This document shows, piece after piece, positions 5,841 to 12,324 of a DNA stretch of 12,324 nucleotides (position 1 is the stretch's first letter; each line of letters begins with the position of its first letter). Origin of the DNA: Nitrospirae bacterium GWC2_56_14 (GTDB taxonomy: Bacteria; Nitrospirota; UBA9217); NCBI GenBank assembly GCA_001803705.1, contig MHDY01000208.1, forward strand, positions 1-12,324, given 5' to 3'. Position numbers and translations under genes: made by a program. A model generated the notes under the pieces. That model was not told the DNA's origin. It searched no databases and saw nothing but the letters and a program-made list of their open reading frames with translations.

Positions 5841-6305
5841 TCAGCTTGACGTTTCCAGGAGTTTTTCCATGAAAACGAGGGTAAGGCTATCGCTTACCTG
5901 CTGTCTCCTGAAGATCGAGTACCCGAGCCTTTCGTACAGGCGGATGTTGCGTTCGCTCCGGTGCCCGGTGAAGAGCTCGAAGCGGCGGCCCTCGGGAAAA
6001 TGGCGTTCGATCCTCGCCATCAACTCCGTGCCGATCCCCTTCCCCTGATGGTCGGGATGCACGATGAGCCTGCCGATGAAACAGCTGCCCTCATCGCAGA
6101 AAGCTCTCACGGATCCGATGATCCTGCCGTCGAGGCTTGCCTTGAGAAACAGCTGGCAGGTGAACTCCTCCCGGATATCGTCAAGGCTTTGCAACAGCGG
6201 CGGAATCCTGTCATCGGCATACAGCTCCGCTTCCGAGCGATAGGCAAGCCGCTGGAGCGCGAGTATCTTCTCCGCATCGGCCGGTGTCGCGGCCTGGACG
6301 ATCAT
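5841..6305 (-). CDS. GNAT family N-acetyltransferase
   Basis: A cytosolic 154-residue acyl-CoA-dependent acetyltransferase. Motif A for acetyl-CoA binding is intact: 'IGRLIVHPDHQGKGIGTELM' with Q87-G-K-G-I-G92. Motif B follows as 'SERNIRLYERLGY' (117-129), with Tyr124 as the likely general acid. The length is normal and the acceptor substrate cannot be told. Its ATG overlaps the stop of the lipoprotein gene as ATGA, so the two are coupled and share the promoter at 6609-6637. The following MBL gene begins 69 bases downstream on the same strand and may be read through. Confidence 0.93.
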   Translation of the reverse strand: MIVQAATPADAEKILALQRLAYRSEAELYADDRIPPLLQSLDDIREEFTCQLFLKASLDGRIIGSVRAFCDEGSCFIGRLIVHPDHQGKGIGTELMARIERHFPEGRRFELFTGHRSERNIRLYERLGYSIFRRQQVSDSLTLVFMEKLLETSS

Positions 6306-6526
6306 TGATGCCCTCCCGGATTCTGCGTCGCGCGTTCCTTCCGCATCCTTTCGTAATCCCCGTAATTGGGCGAATCGGGCTGGCCGACACGCTCGGCCGG
6401 GGTGCTCTGCAGGTCGTTATGGGTCCGGAGTCCTTCATACATTCCATGCAGGAACCAGTCTTTACTGCATCCGGTCAGAAGCAGCAGACAAAGAATAGTT
6501 AGAAGCATCATCGTGAGACGGGGCAT
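6302..6526 (-). CDS. Small lipoprotein
   Basis: A 74-residue precursor with a type II signal peptide: MPRLTMM, hydrophobic stretch, then lipobox LLTG-C19. The mature protein is about 56 residues, polar and charged, ending in 'YERMRKERATQNPGGHQ', with no motif I recognise. The ATG at 6526 is preferred over longer in-frame starts because it places the signal sequence at the N-terminus and has AGGTGG five bases upstream. It is first in a two-gene unit with the GNAT gene (ATGA overlap). Confidence 0.82.
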   Translation of the reverse strand: MPRLTMMLLTILCLLLLTGCSKDWFLHGMYEGLRTHNDLQSTPAERVGQPDSPNYGDYERMRKERATQNPGGHQ

Positions 6527-6608
6527 CGATACCACCTGTTGAATGAACGCTGTACAGCCTGAGGGGGGAACGTGAACGAGAAAAGCCGGCGCCGGATTAA
6601 TGCCGCCT

Positions 6609-6637
6609 AAAATACAGCGGAGAGCGGGATGAGTCAA
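6609..6637 (-). promoter_or_regulatory. Sigma-70 promoter for the lipoprotein-GNAT unit
   Basis: TTGACT (6637-6632) and TATTTT (6614-6609) on the minus strand, spacer 17. The lipoprotein ATG is 82 bases further down, leaving a leader of roughly 75 bases that contains the 10-bp palindrome CCGGCGCCGG. Confidence 0.65.
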
Positions 6638-6747
6638 GTTATAACCCGCTCCACTTGTCCGGCCTGCCATGGGGGGCTACCCGGTAAACGGCGGCAGTTA
6701 CGGCCATGCCTGTGCATCAAACCTGAAATTAAAAGACGAGGCTACCA

Positions 6748-6772
6748 CAGGTTCGCAGCCACCGGGAACCTG
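6748..6772 (-). terminator. Hairpin downstream of the methyltransferase gene
   Basis: A perfect 7-bp stem CAGGTTC / GAACCTG encloses an 11-base GC-rich loop, 18 bases past the stop at 6790. A TCTTTTAATTT stretch follows about 13 bases later on the minus strand, too far for a classic intrinsic terminator. It may mark the 3' end of that transcript or be part of an unrecognised structured RNA; nothing else is apparent in 6638-6789. Confidence 0.3.
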
Positions 6773-6789
6773 CGCAATCCCAGACGGAT

Positions 6790-7617
6790 TCATGCCTTGA
6801 CCCCTAAAGTATACAGCACGTCCAGGTTCAACCGGATACCTTCATCGGTACGAAGCTTGTCGATCTCCTCCAGGTGCTCTCTCCTGAACCGTTCGGCCTC
6901 CCCGTGAGGCAATTGGTCCACGAGTCCACGAAAACCCCCGTTCCAGATCACCTCCCACCAGTCCTTCGCATCATCAAGATGGTAGCCGAGGCTTTTTCTC
7001 TCCACGCGGACATCAGAGAACCCCGCGTTCCGGAACAGAGCAATGCATGCATCTTCCGTGGCGATACGTTTCCATCTCAAAGGAGGTCTTTCGACTCCAT
7101 ACCGCTCGATGCCGTCCAGGAAGAGTTCAACGCAAGGAGAAAACGTGCCCTCGTAAAAGCAGGAAATGATTGTTCTGCCTCCGGGCTTCACCTTGTCGGC
7201 AATCTGTTTCAACAGACCTTCCATGTCGTCCACGAAGAAGATTCCGAAAGCGCAGACGGCAGCGTCGAAGGTGTCGTCCGGGAATTCCAGCGACTCCATG
7301 TCCATTTCCAGGAACTCTACGTTGCCAAGCATCAATGCCACTGCTTTGGCCCGCGCCTGCGCAAGCATGCCCGTCGAGAAATCAACGCCGGTTATCTTCG
7401 CACGGGGCATGTGACGGGCAAGGGTCAGGGCCACATTACCCGTGCCGGTGGCGACGTCGAGCAGATGTATGGTTTCGCGCGGGCTGAAGAGTTCCGCCAT
7501 GAGTGCAGCGCTATCATGAAAGAACCGGAGCGACCGGTTGTCGTATCCGGATGCCACGGTATCGAAAGTCTCTTTTACCGACGGGAAAGGACAGGGAGCA
7601 TTTTCAACGTTCGACAT
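6790..7617 (-). CDS. UbiE/COQ5-like SAM-dependent methyltransferase
   Basis: A 275-residue class I methyltransferase. Motif I 'LLDVATGTGNVAL' (52-64) binds SAM, the acidic end of strand 2 is 'GVDFSTGM' (77-84), 'FPDDTFDAAVCAFGIFF' (112-128) is motif II and 'VKPGGRT' (143-149) is motif III. The N-terminal 'VKETFDTVASGYD' is the quinone-methyltransferase style opening. It differs from ubiE at the left edge and has a longer C-terminal cap (160-275), so a small-molecule methyltransferase of another substrate is likely. The start is firm: GAGGAGG four bases from the ATG. Gaps of 150 bases or more on each side suggest it is a single-gene unit. Confidence 0.9.
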   Translation of the reverse strand: MSNVENAPCPFPSVKETFDTVASGYDNRSLRFFHDSAALMAELFSPRETIHLLDVATGTGNVALTLARHMPRAKITGVDFSTGMLAQARAKAVALMLGNVEFLEMDMESLEFPDDTFDAAVCAFGIFFVDDMEGLLKQIADKVKPGGRTIISCFYEGTFSPCVELFLDGIERYGVERPPLRWKRIATEDACIALFRNAGFSDVRVERKSLGYHLDDAKDWWEVIWNGGFRGLVDQLPHGEAERFRREHLEEIDKLRTDEGIRLNLDVLYTLGVKA

Positions 7618-7726
7618 TATACCTCCTCGAATAACAATCTAACAGCGCGCTTGCGCAGCAGATAACAGACATAGCCGTAGCTCTCCGGGTAGCGCCGTAC
7701 TGTGCAATCTCCGTATTGAAATGACT

Positions 7727-7753
7727 CCCACGAGGCGGCGGGATGATCGTGGG
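7727..7753. repeat. Inverted repeat in the gap 7618-7841
   Basis: CCCACGA (7727-7733) and TCGTGGG (7747-7753) form a 7-bp stem around a 13-base GC-rich loop, about 90 bases beyond the hydrolase stop. No T-run follows on either strand, so it is not a standard terminator. The rest of this 224-base gap shows no gene or promoter I can defend. Confidence 0.3.
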
Positions 7754-7841
7754 CTGAATATCAACGCCTCTCCCCCATCCTCCTTTACATCAAGCATCAA
7801 GCCTGTCCCGCGTTTCCAGTTCGCGCAACGTCTCTGCATCA

Positions 7842-8852
7842 CTACCGTTTCAGAAACTCCACTACCCGCTTGTTGACAAGTTCCGCCTGCACTATCGTCA
7901 GGTCGTGGCCAGCGCGGGGAATAATTTCCGTCCGTATCTGCGGCGCCACCGCGTTCAGTCTCTTCACAGCATCCTGAGCCGAGTAGATCTTCTCGTTTTC
8001 CCCCACGATGAACAGGGCGGGGACCTTGAGACCCTGCCATTCCCCATCCAAGAGGACTGTCGGATTCACCATCCGCTTCGACTTGAAGCTCCGCAGCGCG
8101 AGATACGATTCGTCCGCATGCTCCTGAATCGCTGCCCGCCCCGTTCCGGTCTTCCCCAGGTCCTCCAGCAGCCACGAAAGGAAGCTTTTCGTGAAATAGG
8201 GGTGCGGCACCGCGCACAACACCGCCCGTCCGATCCACTCGTATGAGAGAGGCAACACCGTGCAAACCGGCGCCAGCAGGACAACTTTCTCCAGCCGGTC
8301 CGGGTGGTCGAGCGCGTATTGCGCCGCGAGCCATCCTCCGTACGACAGGCCCGCCAGATTCACGTGCCGCCCAAGCCTCAGGCCGTCGAAAAGCTCGTCG
8401 AGCCACTTCATGTATTCGGCGGAAGACGTGATCGCGCCGGTATAGACGCTTCGCCCGCAGTCGTAGATGTTGTCCACGGCGTAGACGCGGAAGCCTGCTG
8501 ATAATGCCTCGATGTTCGGCATCCACTGCAGCGAATTCCCGTTTATCCCGGGCAGGAGCACCAGCGGCGGAGCATCCGCCGGTCCGCTGATCCTGACGAA
8601 GGTCTCGCCGAACGACGTCCGTACGACTCTCTCTTCCGAAGGAACCGGCCACTTAGCGGCCTTCAGGTCGTAGAATTTCAGATACCGCTCTTTCGCTTCC
8701 GCCGAGCGGAAGGGATGATGCGGCTTCGTTTCCACGGTTCCCGACCCCCATATGCTGAAACCGGCTACCACGATGGCCAGCAAAAGAACCAGGGCGCCGC
8801 AACGGGCGAATAATCGCCGCATCCGTAATTTCCGGTCATCAGTCCGCGACAT
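7842..8852 (-). CDS. Membrane-anchored alpha/beta hydrolase
   Basis: A 336-residue serine hydrolase. A basic start and a hydrophobic segment (residues 17-36) anchor it, leaving the catalytic domain in the periplasm or on the membrane surface. The fold begins near 'PPLVLLPGINGNSLQW' (95-110, oxyanion region); the nucleophile elbow is G-L-S170-Y-G-G; the acid is probably E287 in 'VGENEKIY'; the base is H316 in 'RAGHD'. Substrate is unknown; the sequence fits the broad esterase/lipase-like group. AGGAG lies six bases before the ATG. It starts ten bases after the QueG-like gene, so the two form a unit, a pairing with no obvious pathway logic. Confidence 0.9.
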   Translation of the reverse strand: MSRTDDRKLRMRRLFARCGALVLLLAIVVAGFSIWGSGTVETKPHHPFRSAEAKERYLKFYDLKAAKWPVPSEERVVRTSFGETFVRISGPADAPPLVLLPGINGNSLQWMPNIEALSAGFRVYAVDNIYDCGRSVYTGAITSSAEYMKWLDELFDGLRLGRHVNLAGLSYGGWLAAQYALDHPDRLEKVVLLAPVCTVLPLSYEWIGRAVLCAVPHPYFTKSFLSWLLEDLGKTGTGRAAIQEHADESYLALRSFKSKRMVNPTVLLDGEWQGLKVPALFIVGENEKIYSAQDAVKRLNAVAPQIRTEIIPRAGHDLTIVQAELVNKRVVEFLKR

Positions 8853-8862
8853 CCTCCGCTCC

Positions 8863-9900
8863 TCAGATGCCGAGCTGGCGGCACGCCCACTCCGCCGTCC
8901 GCCTTACGTTGTCGTTACCGTCGTCGCACAGCTTCCTGATGGCGCCGCTATATCTCGCATCCTTGCTGTTCGCCATAGCCCGTATGACGTTGCATTTCCA
9001 CATCCACAGCTTGTCCTTGCCGATGATCCAGAACATGGGGGAAAGAATCCGGGAAACGGTCTCTTCATCCATCTCCGCTATCTTTTCGAGTGAGATGTGC
9101 CGCGACAGCTCCTCCAGCTGCGGATACTCTTCCGTTTCCTCCCATCTATCCCGGTTCATGGGGCAGGCGTTCTGGCAGTCGTCGCAGCCGTACAGCCAGG
9201 CGCCCATGCTCTCCCGCAGATGCTCGGGGGCTTCTTCGCCCGAGGGGCTGTAAGTGAGACGGGCGATGCAGGTCCCCATGTCGGTCAGAAAGGGCGCCTT
9301 CAACGCTCCAGTGGGGCAGGCGTCGATGCATCTGGAGCAGCCGGGAGGGCAGGATGGAAGAGTCTTCGGCCTCTCGCGGTATTCCAGCTCCCGGTCGATA
9401 AGCCACGTTTCCAGCCACACCCATGAACCGTGCTCGGTATAGAGGAAATTATTGTTCCGTATGATCCCCAGATTCGCCTTTGCGGCGCACAGCCGCGCCG
9501 GGGCGATTCCGAACAGTTCTTTCGCGAACCTGATCCCTTCCGCCGCGAGGAATGCGTCGAAGGCCGCGATGCCCGCATACTCCCTGGAATAGGAGGGCTG
9601 CTTGTATCCTCCGTACAGGTAGAGCTTGCCGATGTGGTTGTTCGCTTGATTGGGAATTCGGTATTTCCCGTACCGCATGGTGCAGACGATGATCGACCTT
9701 CCCCACTCGTGGGCTGCGTTGGGTGTCCCGAGCTTCGCAAGGAATTCGTAATACGGCTTCGACCGGGGGAATGCCGCCACCCGCTGTTCGAGCCGCAAAG
9801 CATATTCCGCGACGGCATCGACCTTCACGATCCCGCAATGGTCGAAACCCGCTCCCATCGCCTTTTCCCTGATTTTCAGCGCAAGATTCTCCGGACTCAT
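8863..9900 (-). CDS. QueG-like double [4Fe-4S] protein (epoxyqueuosine reductase homolog)
   Basis: A 345-residue iron-sulfur protein related to epoxyqueuosine reductase. Two cluster motifs are complete: C184-x3-C188-x2-C191-x3-C195-P and, after C211, C239-x2-C242-x3-C246-P. A HEAT-like C-terminal part ends the chain. The segment before the clusters, 'FGIAPARLCAAKANLGI', aligns with the QueG stretch that normally holds the catalytic Asp of the corrinoid pocket (D-x-AP); here that position is Gly. 'EHGSWVWLETWLIDREL' matches the QueG strand after it. A different role, or a different acid, is therefore likely, and I do not assign queG. The ATG at 9900 has GGGAGAG five bases upstream. A palindromic repeat element lies just upstream. 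Confidence 0.88.
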   Translation of the reverse strand: MSPENLALKIREKAMGAGFDHCGIVKVDAVAEYALRLEQRVAAFPRSKPYYEFLAKLGTPNAAHEWGRSIIVCTMRYGKYRIPNQANNHIGKLYLYGGYKQPSYSREYAGIAAFDAFLAAEGIRFAKELFGIAPARLCAAKANLGIIRNNNFLYTEHGSWVWLETWLIDRELEYRERPKTLPSCPPGCSRCIDACPTGALKAPFLTDMGTCIARLTYSPSGEEAPEHLRESMGAWLYGCDDCQNACPMNRDRWEETEEYPQLEELSRHISLEKIAEMDEETVSRILSPMFWIIGKDKLWMWKCNVIRAMANSKDARYSGAIRKLCDDGNDNVRRTAEWACRQLGI

Positions 9901-9952
9901 ATGCACTCTCCCGAATGAAATGGGAACACAGCCCCTGCAGATTGTTGAAATC

Positions 9953-10073
9953 AGGTTGTTCAAAAATAGTCAGATCGCCGCATCCGCAGCAAGCCCCGCG
10001 GAGGCGTAGCAGCGCTACGTCGCACAAGGTGGCTTTCGAGGACGGCGGCGAGATGGCTGTTTTTCAACAACCT
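9953..10073. repeat. 121-bp palindromic intergenic element (MITE/REP-like)
   Basis: The ends are 29-base inverted repeats, 9953-9981 and 10045-10073, matching at 24 positions and beginning AGGTTGTT and ending AACAACCT. Inside lies a second dyad CGTAGC-AGC-GCTACG in a GC-rich core. The whole unit could fold into a long hairpin in RNA or DNA. It sits between the QueG-like gene's 5' end and the AraC stop, with no coding potential. From memory, similar GTTGTT(G/C)AAAAA-ended elements are frequent between Geobacter genes; a genome search would settle copy number. No target duplication is evident. Confidence 0.7.
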
Positions 10074-10081
10074 CCTAAGAT

Positions 10082-10867
10082 TCACCCGCGGTTAAGTACC
10101 CTGCCCGACGCCTCGCCTGTCACCCGTCGCACCTTGTGCGCCCCCTTTTCGCCGGGAAGCCGCCCGGTCAGCTCTCCGAACTCGCGGATCATGTGGGATT
10201 GGTCGGCATAGCCGCAGGCGTGAGCGAGGTCGGCAAGGTTTTCGAAGCCGCCGCTGCGAAACGAAGCGATAAGATGCCGGAAACGGATAAGTCGGTTCAG
10301 ACGCTTGGGAGGAAGGCCCAACTGGTTGAGAAAAAGGCGCTCAACGCTACGGACGTGAAGGCCGAGCTCGTCGGCAAGTTCGGTGACGTGGAGATCGCCG
10401 CCATGGCTTTCCAGAAGCGCGGCCGCCTGCCGGCAGCGCTCGTCCCGGACCAGCGGCAGGGCTCCCCGCACAAGGTCCTCCATGAGGCGTTTCCGTGATG
10501 CCGCGTCCGGCAGGAAGTGGAGACGGTCGGCGAGCGAGGCCACTGTCTCCCCCCGGATCTTGTCGATTTCCATATAGCTGTCCACCAGCTCCGCAGGGTG
10601 CGCGTCCGCGATGCGGGGAGCCTGACCGGGGCGGAAGCGCAGGCAGAGATAATCGGATGAGCCGTCCACCTCGGCACAGTACGTCCTGGTAGCCGGCCCC
10701 AGGAGCACCACCCTGGACATGGCGGACGAAGAACGGAAAACGAGGCTCATGCTTGGGTCCGGAAGAAACTCGTAGAGGACTTTGCCGCTTCCCTCGCCGC
10801 CGGAGATGAACAAACAGGTTTCGATCTGGTGCGCCAGGTCCGGCGCCGGTCTCATGAACTGTACCAA
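10082..10867 (-). CDS. AraC-family transcriptional regulator
   Basis: A 261-residue regulator. The C-terminal AraC domain has both helix-turn-helices: 'VTELADELGLHVRSVERLF' (161-179) and 'LADLAHACGYADQSHMIREF' (211-230), followed by the typical 'GELTGRLPGE'. The N-terminal 140 residues form a cupin-like effector domain of the DUF6597 type ('LYEFLPDPSMSLVF', 'LLGPATRTY', 'LCLRFRPG'); the ligand is unknown. The start is a TTG at 10867 with GGGAG five bases upstream; the ATG four codons later is too far from that site. A 24-codon frame ends just upstream. It may control the esterase at 12168 or the QueG-like/hydrolase pair, both on the same strand. Confidence 0.92.
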   Translation of the reverse strand: MVQFMRPAPDLAHQIETCLFISGGEGSGKVLYEFLPDPSMSLVFRSSSAMSRVVLLGPATRTYCAEVDGSSDYLCLRFRPGQAPRIADAHPAELVDSYMEIDKIRGETVASLADRLHFLPDAASRKRLMEDLVRGALPLVRDERCRQAAALLESHGGDLHVTELADELGLHVRSVERLFLNQLGLPPKRLNRLIRFRHLIASFRSGGFENLADLAHACGYADQSHMIREFGELTGRLPGEKGAHKVRRVTGEASGRVLNRG

Positions 10868-10877
10868 AGAAGCTCCC

Positions 10878-10952
10878 TCACCATTTTACGACCAAAGCTC
10901 CGGTCAATCCGATACGATTCATCCTCACGGTCTTGAACCCCAGCCCGGCCAT
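10878..10952 (-). CDS. Possible 24-residue leader peptide before the AraC gene
   Basis: ATG at 10952 is preceded by AAGGAG five bases away, a better ribosome site than the regulator's own. The frame encodes MAGLGFKTVRMNRIGLTGAL and four more residues, then stops ten bases before the AraC TTG, inside its ribosome-site region. Translation could couple to or expose the weak TTG start. No homology is recognised, so it may be a leader peptide or a chance frame. Confidence 0.3.
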   Translation of the reverse strand: MAGLGFKTVRMNRIGLTGALVVKW

Positions 10953-10979
10953 GGGATCTCCTTGCATTCAGACTTCCCG

Positions 10980-10993
10980 GATCTTAGAAGATC
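10980..10993. promoter_or_regulatory. 14-bp dyad in the AraC upstream region
   Basis: GATCTT-AG-AAGATC has 6-bp perfect arms. It lies 28 bases before the 24-codon frame and 14 bases downstream of a -10-like TACAAT (minus strand, 11012-11007) that lacks a good -35 box. Position fits an operator; the binding protein is unknown. Confidence 0.3.
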
Positions 10994-11099
10994 GACCACC
11001 ACGTGTATTGTAAAAATGCGACAGTGATCGGGAGATTATTCAGAGGCGATGCGTGACCGCGCATCGAGGCTGCTCAGGGAACCGTCGAATGTGGCATCG

Positions 11100-11159
11100 A
11101 GATATCTCCCCCGGAAGGCAGCCGGTCAGGTTCCTCACATCCCTGATCATGTGGGATTC
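11100..11159 (-). pseudogene. Remnant of an AraC-family C-terminus (copy A)
   Basis: The minus strand encodes ESHMIRDVRNLTGCLPGEIS, clearly the end of an AraC second helix-turn-helix; compare 'QSHMIREFGELTGRLPGEK' in the intact regulator at 10082-10867. No start, first helix-turn-helix or effector domain is attached. It lies between that regulator and the esterase and shows the region once held another AraC gene, or a duplicate of the present one. Confidence 0.6.
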
Positions 11160-11227
11160 GATAGCATCTTGTGCCCTGTGCCAAGCGCCTTGTGCCCATG
11201 CTCCCATCCCTGATCATGCGGGATTGG
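11138..11227. repeat. 23-base direct repeat within the AraC remnants
   Basis: 11138-11160 and 11205-11227 agree at 21 of 23 positions (CATCCCTGATCATG.GGGATT.G). Between them CTTGTGCCC also occurs twice within about 30 bases. The arrangement looks like slipped or recombined copies of one AraC segment. Confidence 0.65.
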
Positions 11228-11244
11228 TCGGTGCAGCCGCATCC
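11200..11244 (-). pseudogene. Second remnant of an AraC-family C-terminus (copy B)
   Basis: Directly after, and in frame with, the esterase stop codon the minus strand reads GCGCTDQSRMIRDGS, matching the 'ACGYADQSHMIREF' turn of AraC proteins. It breaks off where copy A picks up. With copy A it leaves the same histidine/arginine-MIRD stretch twice, 67 bases apart. Confidence 0.55.
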
Positions 11245-12168
11245 TCAGGCAGCATTGCCGACAACCCCGCCCGCCTCTGCAAGGCGTCTTCGCGCGAACG
11301 TACCGATACTTTCCACCGCCCGCCGCGCCTCCGGCAGCTTCGGAGCATGCCGATGAAAGACGTGCCACATCCGCTTCCAGACTTCCAGGGTCACGTCCAC
11401 TCCGGCGGCTTTTGCCCGTTCCGCCACGCGAACAGCATCGTCGAGCAGCATGTCGTCCCCGGCACCGTGGATCAGAAGTGGCGGAAGTCCGCGCAGGTCC
11501 GCGTACAGGGGGGAGATCAGCGGATGACACGGGTCGTTTTCGCCCACATAGTGGCGCCCCGGGACGAGGTCCTGGAGCGTGAGCTTCGGGTCGGCCTTGA
11601 CCCGTGTCTCCAGCGACTCCGCCGTTCCCGCCAGGTCGGTCCAGGGGGTGAGGCAGACGCCGGCTGCCGGCAGCGGGTATCCGCCGTCCCGAAGCGAGAC
11701 GAGTGTTGCCAGGGCAAGCCCTCCGCCCGCCGAATCGCCGGCGATGACGATATTTTCCGCGGAGATCAGATTGCACAGCAGCCAGTGATACGCAGCGACG
11801 GCATCGTCGAGCGCCGCGGGGAACGGATGCTCCGGAGCGAGCCGGTAGTCGAGCAGCAGGGCACGCATTCCGCAGGCGCGGGCCATGTGTGCCGCCATGT
11901 TGCGGTGGGTGTTGCAGGAACCCATCACGTAAGCGCCGCCGTGGAGATAAAAAAGCACCTTCTCCCTCGGGGCCTCCTGCGGGTGTATCCACTCGGCGGC
12001 GACGCCGCCGGCGGTGACCGGCTGCTTCAGTACTCCATTGGGGAGCCGCATCCGGCTTGTCTCTTCCTCCCACGCGGCGCGTTGTTCCTCAAGGGGTGCC
12101 GGAGCGGAATGGGACGATTTGTTGTAGCTGAGAATCCATCGTTGAAAGTAGCTCTGCAGACTGGGCAT
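11245..12168 (-). CDS. Alpha/beta hydrolase fold-3 esterase (hormone-sensitive-lipase type)
   Basis: A 307-residue cytosolic carboxylesterase. The HSL signature is complete: H76-G-G-A-Y in 'FYLHGGAYVMGS' forms the oxyanion hole, S146 in G-D-S-A-G-G is the nucleophile, the acid is an Asp in 'HGAGDDMLLDD' (about 234-244) and H269 in 'MWHVFHRH' is the base. 'DYRLAPEHPFPAALDD' (107-122) is also typical. Short-chain esters are the expected substrates. The ATG at 12168 is chosen over a GTG four codons earlier because GGAGG lies five bases before it and overlaps that GTG. The stop abuts an AraC remnant in the same frame, so the last dozen residues may derive from fusion into that sequence. Confidence 0.93.
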   Translation of the reverse strand: MPSLQSYFQRWILSYNKSSHSAPAPLEEQRAAWEEETSRMRLPNGVLKQPVTAGGVAAEWIHPQEAPREKVLFYLHGGAYVMGSCNTHRNMAAHMARACGMRALLLDYRLAPEHPFPAALDDAVAAYHWLLCNLISAENIVIAGDSAGGGLALATLVSLRDGGYPLPAAGVCLTPWTDLAGTAESLETRVKADPKLTLQDLVPGRHYVGENDPCHPLISPLYADLRGLPPLLIHGAGDDMLLDDAVRVAERAKAAGVDVTLEVWKRMWHVFHRHAPKLPEARRAVESIGTFARRRLAEAGGVVGNAA

Positions 12169-12198
12169 TATCTCCTCCACTATAGCTGAATATCCGGC

Positions 12199-12324
12199 TC
12201 AGCTTTCATTCCGGGTCGCCGTACATTCCTGCAGGTAAATTTTCCTGAATTCACAGCGCCCTCCCAACCGGTAACAAAATGCCCGCCCTGACAGGGTAAA
12301 GCGATTGGACCAGGTGGTCATGGA
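12199..12324 (-). CDS. C-terminal end of an unidentified Cys-containing protein (runs off right edge)
   Basis: An open frame enters from the right edge and stops at 12199, 30 bases before the esterase start. From an internal ATG at 12321 it reads 40 residues, basic, with three cysteines (residues 16, 23 and 33: 'AFCYRLGGRCEFRKIYLQEC'), a spacing that could hold metal. No family is recognised. The stop codon lies in a small stem (AGCTGA...TCAGCT, 12184-12204). It may be chance coding, as only 41 codons are visible. Confidence 0.35.
   Translation of the reverse strand, partial: SMTTWSNRFTLSGRAFCYRLGGRCEFRKIYLQECTATRNES

Noticed and set aside
6638..6789. Possible riboswitch (c-di-GMP or cobalamin type)
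   Set aside because: Short similarities such as GCCACCGGGAA were noticed, but the conserved cores of these classes are not present in order on either strand.
7639..8652. Long alternative minus-strand frame over the alpha/beta hydrolase
   Set aside because: The overlapping frame at 7842-8852 has a complete catalytic triad and ribosome site; this one is Arg/Gly-rich shadow sequence.
11070..11250. Repeats taken as a CRISPR array
   Set aside because: Only two copies, and they encode AraC motif fragments; no regular spacers or cas genes.
11147..12073. 308-codon minus-strand frame overlapping the esterase
   Set aside because: It is the neighbouring frame of the esterase, rich in Arg and Gly, without motifs.
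11053..12189. 378-codon plus-strand frame opposite the esterase
   Set aside because: The minus strand encodes a full HSL-type esterase; the plus frame is its complement and has no recognisable domain.

Overview
The window looks like chromosomal DNA from a Geobacter-type anaerobe (Desulfuromonadia/Geobacteraceae). This rests on GC-rich codon use, the mercury-methylation pair hgcAB, an ECF sigma factor, several iron-sulfur proteins, a menaquinone methyltransferase and a long GC-rich palindromic intergenic repeat. The lineage is inferred from gene content; no rRNA or tRNA gene was seen. Except for one gene at 421-1140, everything reads on the minus strand.

Left part (1-3140). The 5' end of a ubiE/menE-type methyltransferase lies at the left edge. 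A plus-strand gene of unknown function (421-1140) with a clear sigma-70 promoter converges on hgcB. The minus-strand cluster marR - hgcA - hgcB (3097 to 1150) is the core of the window. HgcA is the corrinoid, membrane-anchored methyl-transfer protein (NVWCAAGK cap-helix motif and five C-terminal membrane helices). HgcB is its 2[4Fe-4S] ferredoxin with a C-terminal Cys-Cys. The main discovery is that the hgcA frame is interrupted by one in-frame TGA at codon 34, directly after a Cys. The frame is open on both sides, begins at a plausible ATG at 2600, and the TGA is followed by a stem-loop with a GGU loop 18 nt downstream, the spacing I recall for the E. coli fdhF SECIS. I therefore read hgcA as a selenoprotein of 383 residues with an N-terminal Cys-Sec pair. 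A normal gene caller would start it at a TTG at 2435 and lose 55 residues. The MarR-type regulator upstream is unusually rich in vicinal cysteines, and a 13-bp TTGCA..A.ACAA motif occurs both over its own promoter and just before hgcA.

Middle (3174-6640). A compact run reads metallo-beta-lactamase-fold exported protein, a 35-residue Cys-rich mini-protein, a DUF2461 protein, a two-helix membrane protein and an ECF sigma factor that has lost region 4. Upstream lie a small lipoprotein and a GNAT acetyltransferase in ATGA overlap, behind a good sigma-70 promoter.

Right part (6790-12324). Here are a UbiE-like SAM methyltransferase, a membrane-anchored alpha/beta hydrolase, a QueG-like double [4Fe-4S] protein that lacks the usual catalytic Asp, a 121-bp inverted-repeat element, an AraC-family regulator preceded by a 24-codon open frame, and a hormone-sensitive-lipase-type esterase. 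Two short remnants of AraC C-termini sit between the regulator and the esterase. The right edge holds the end of another frame.
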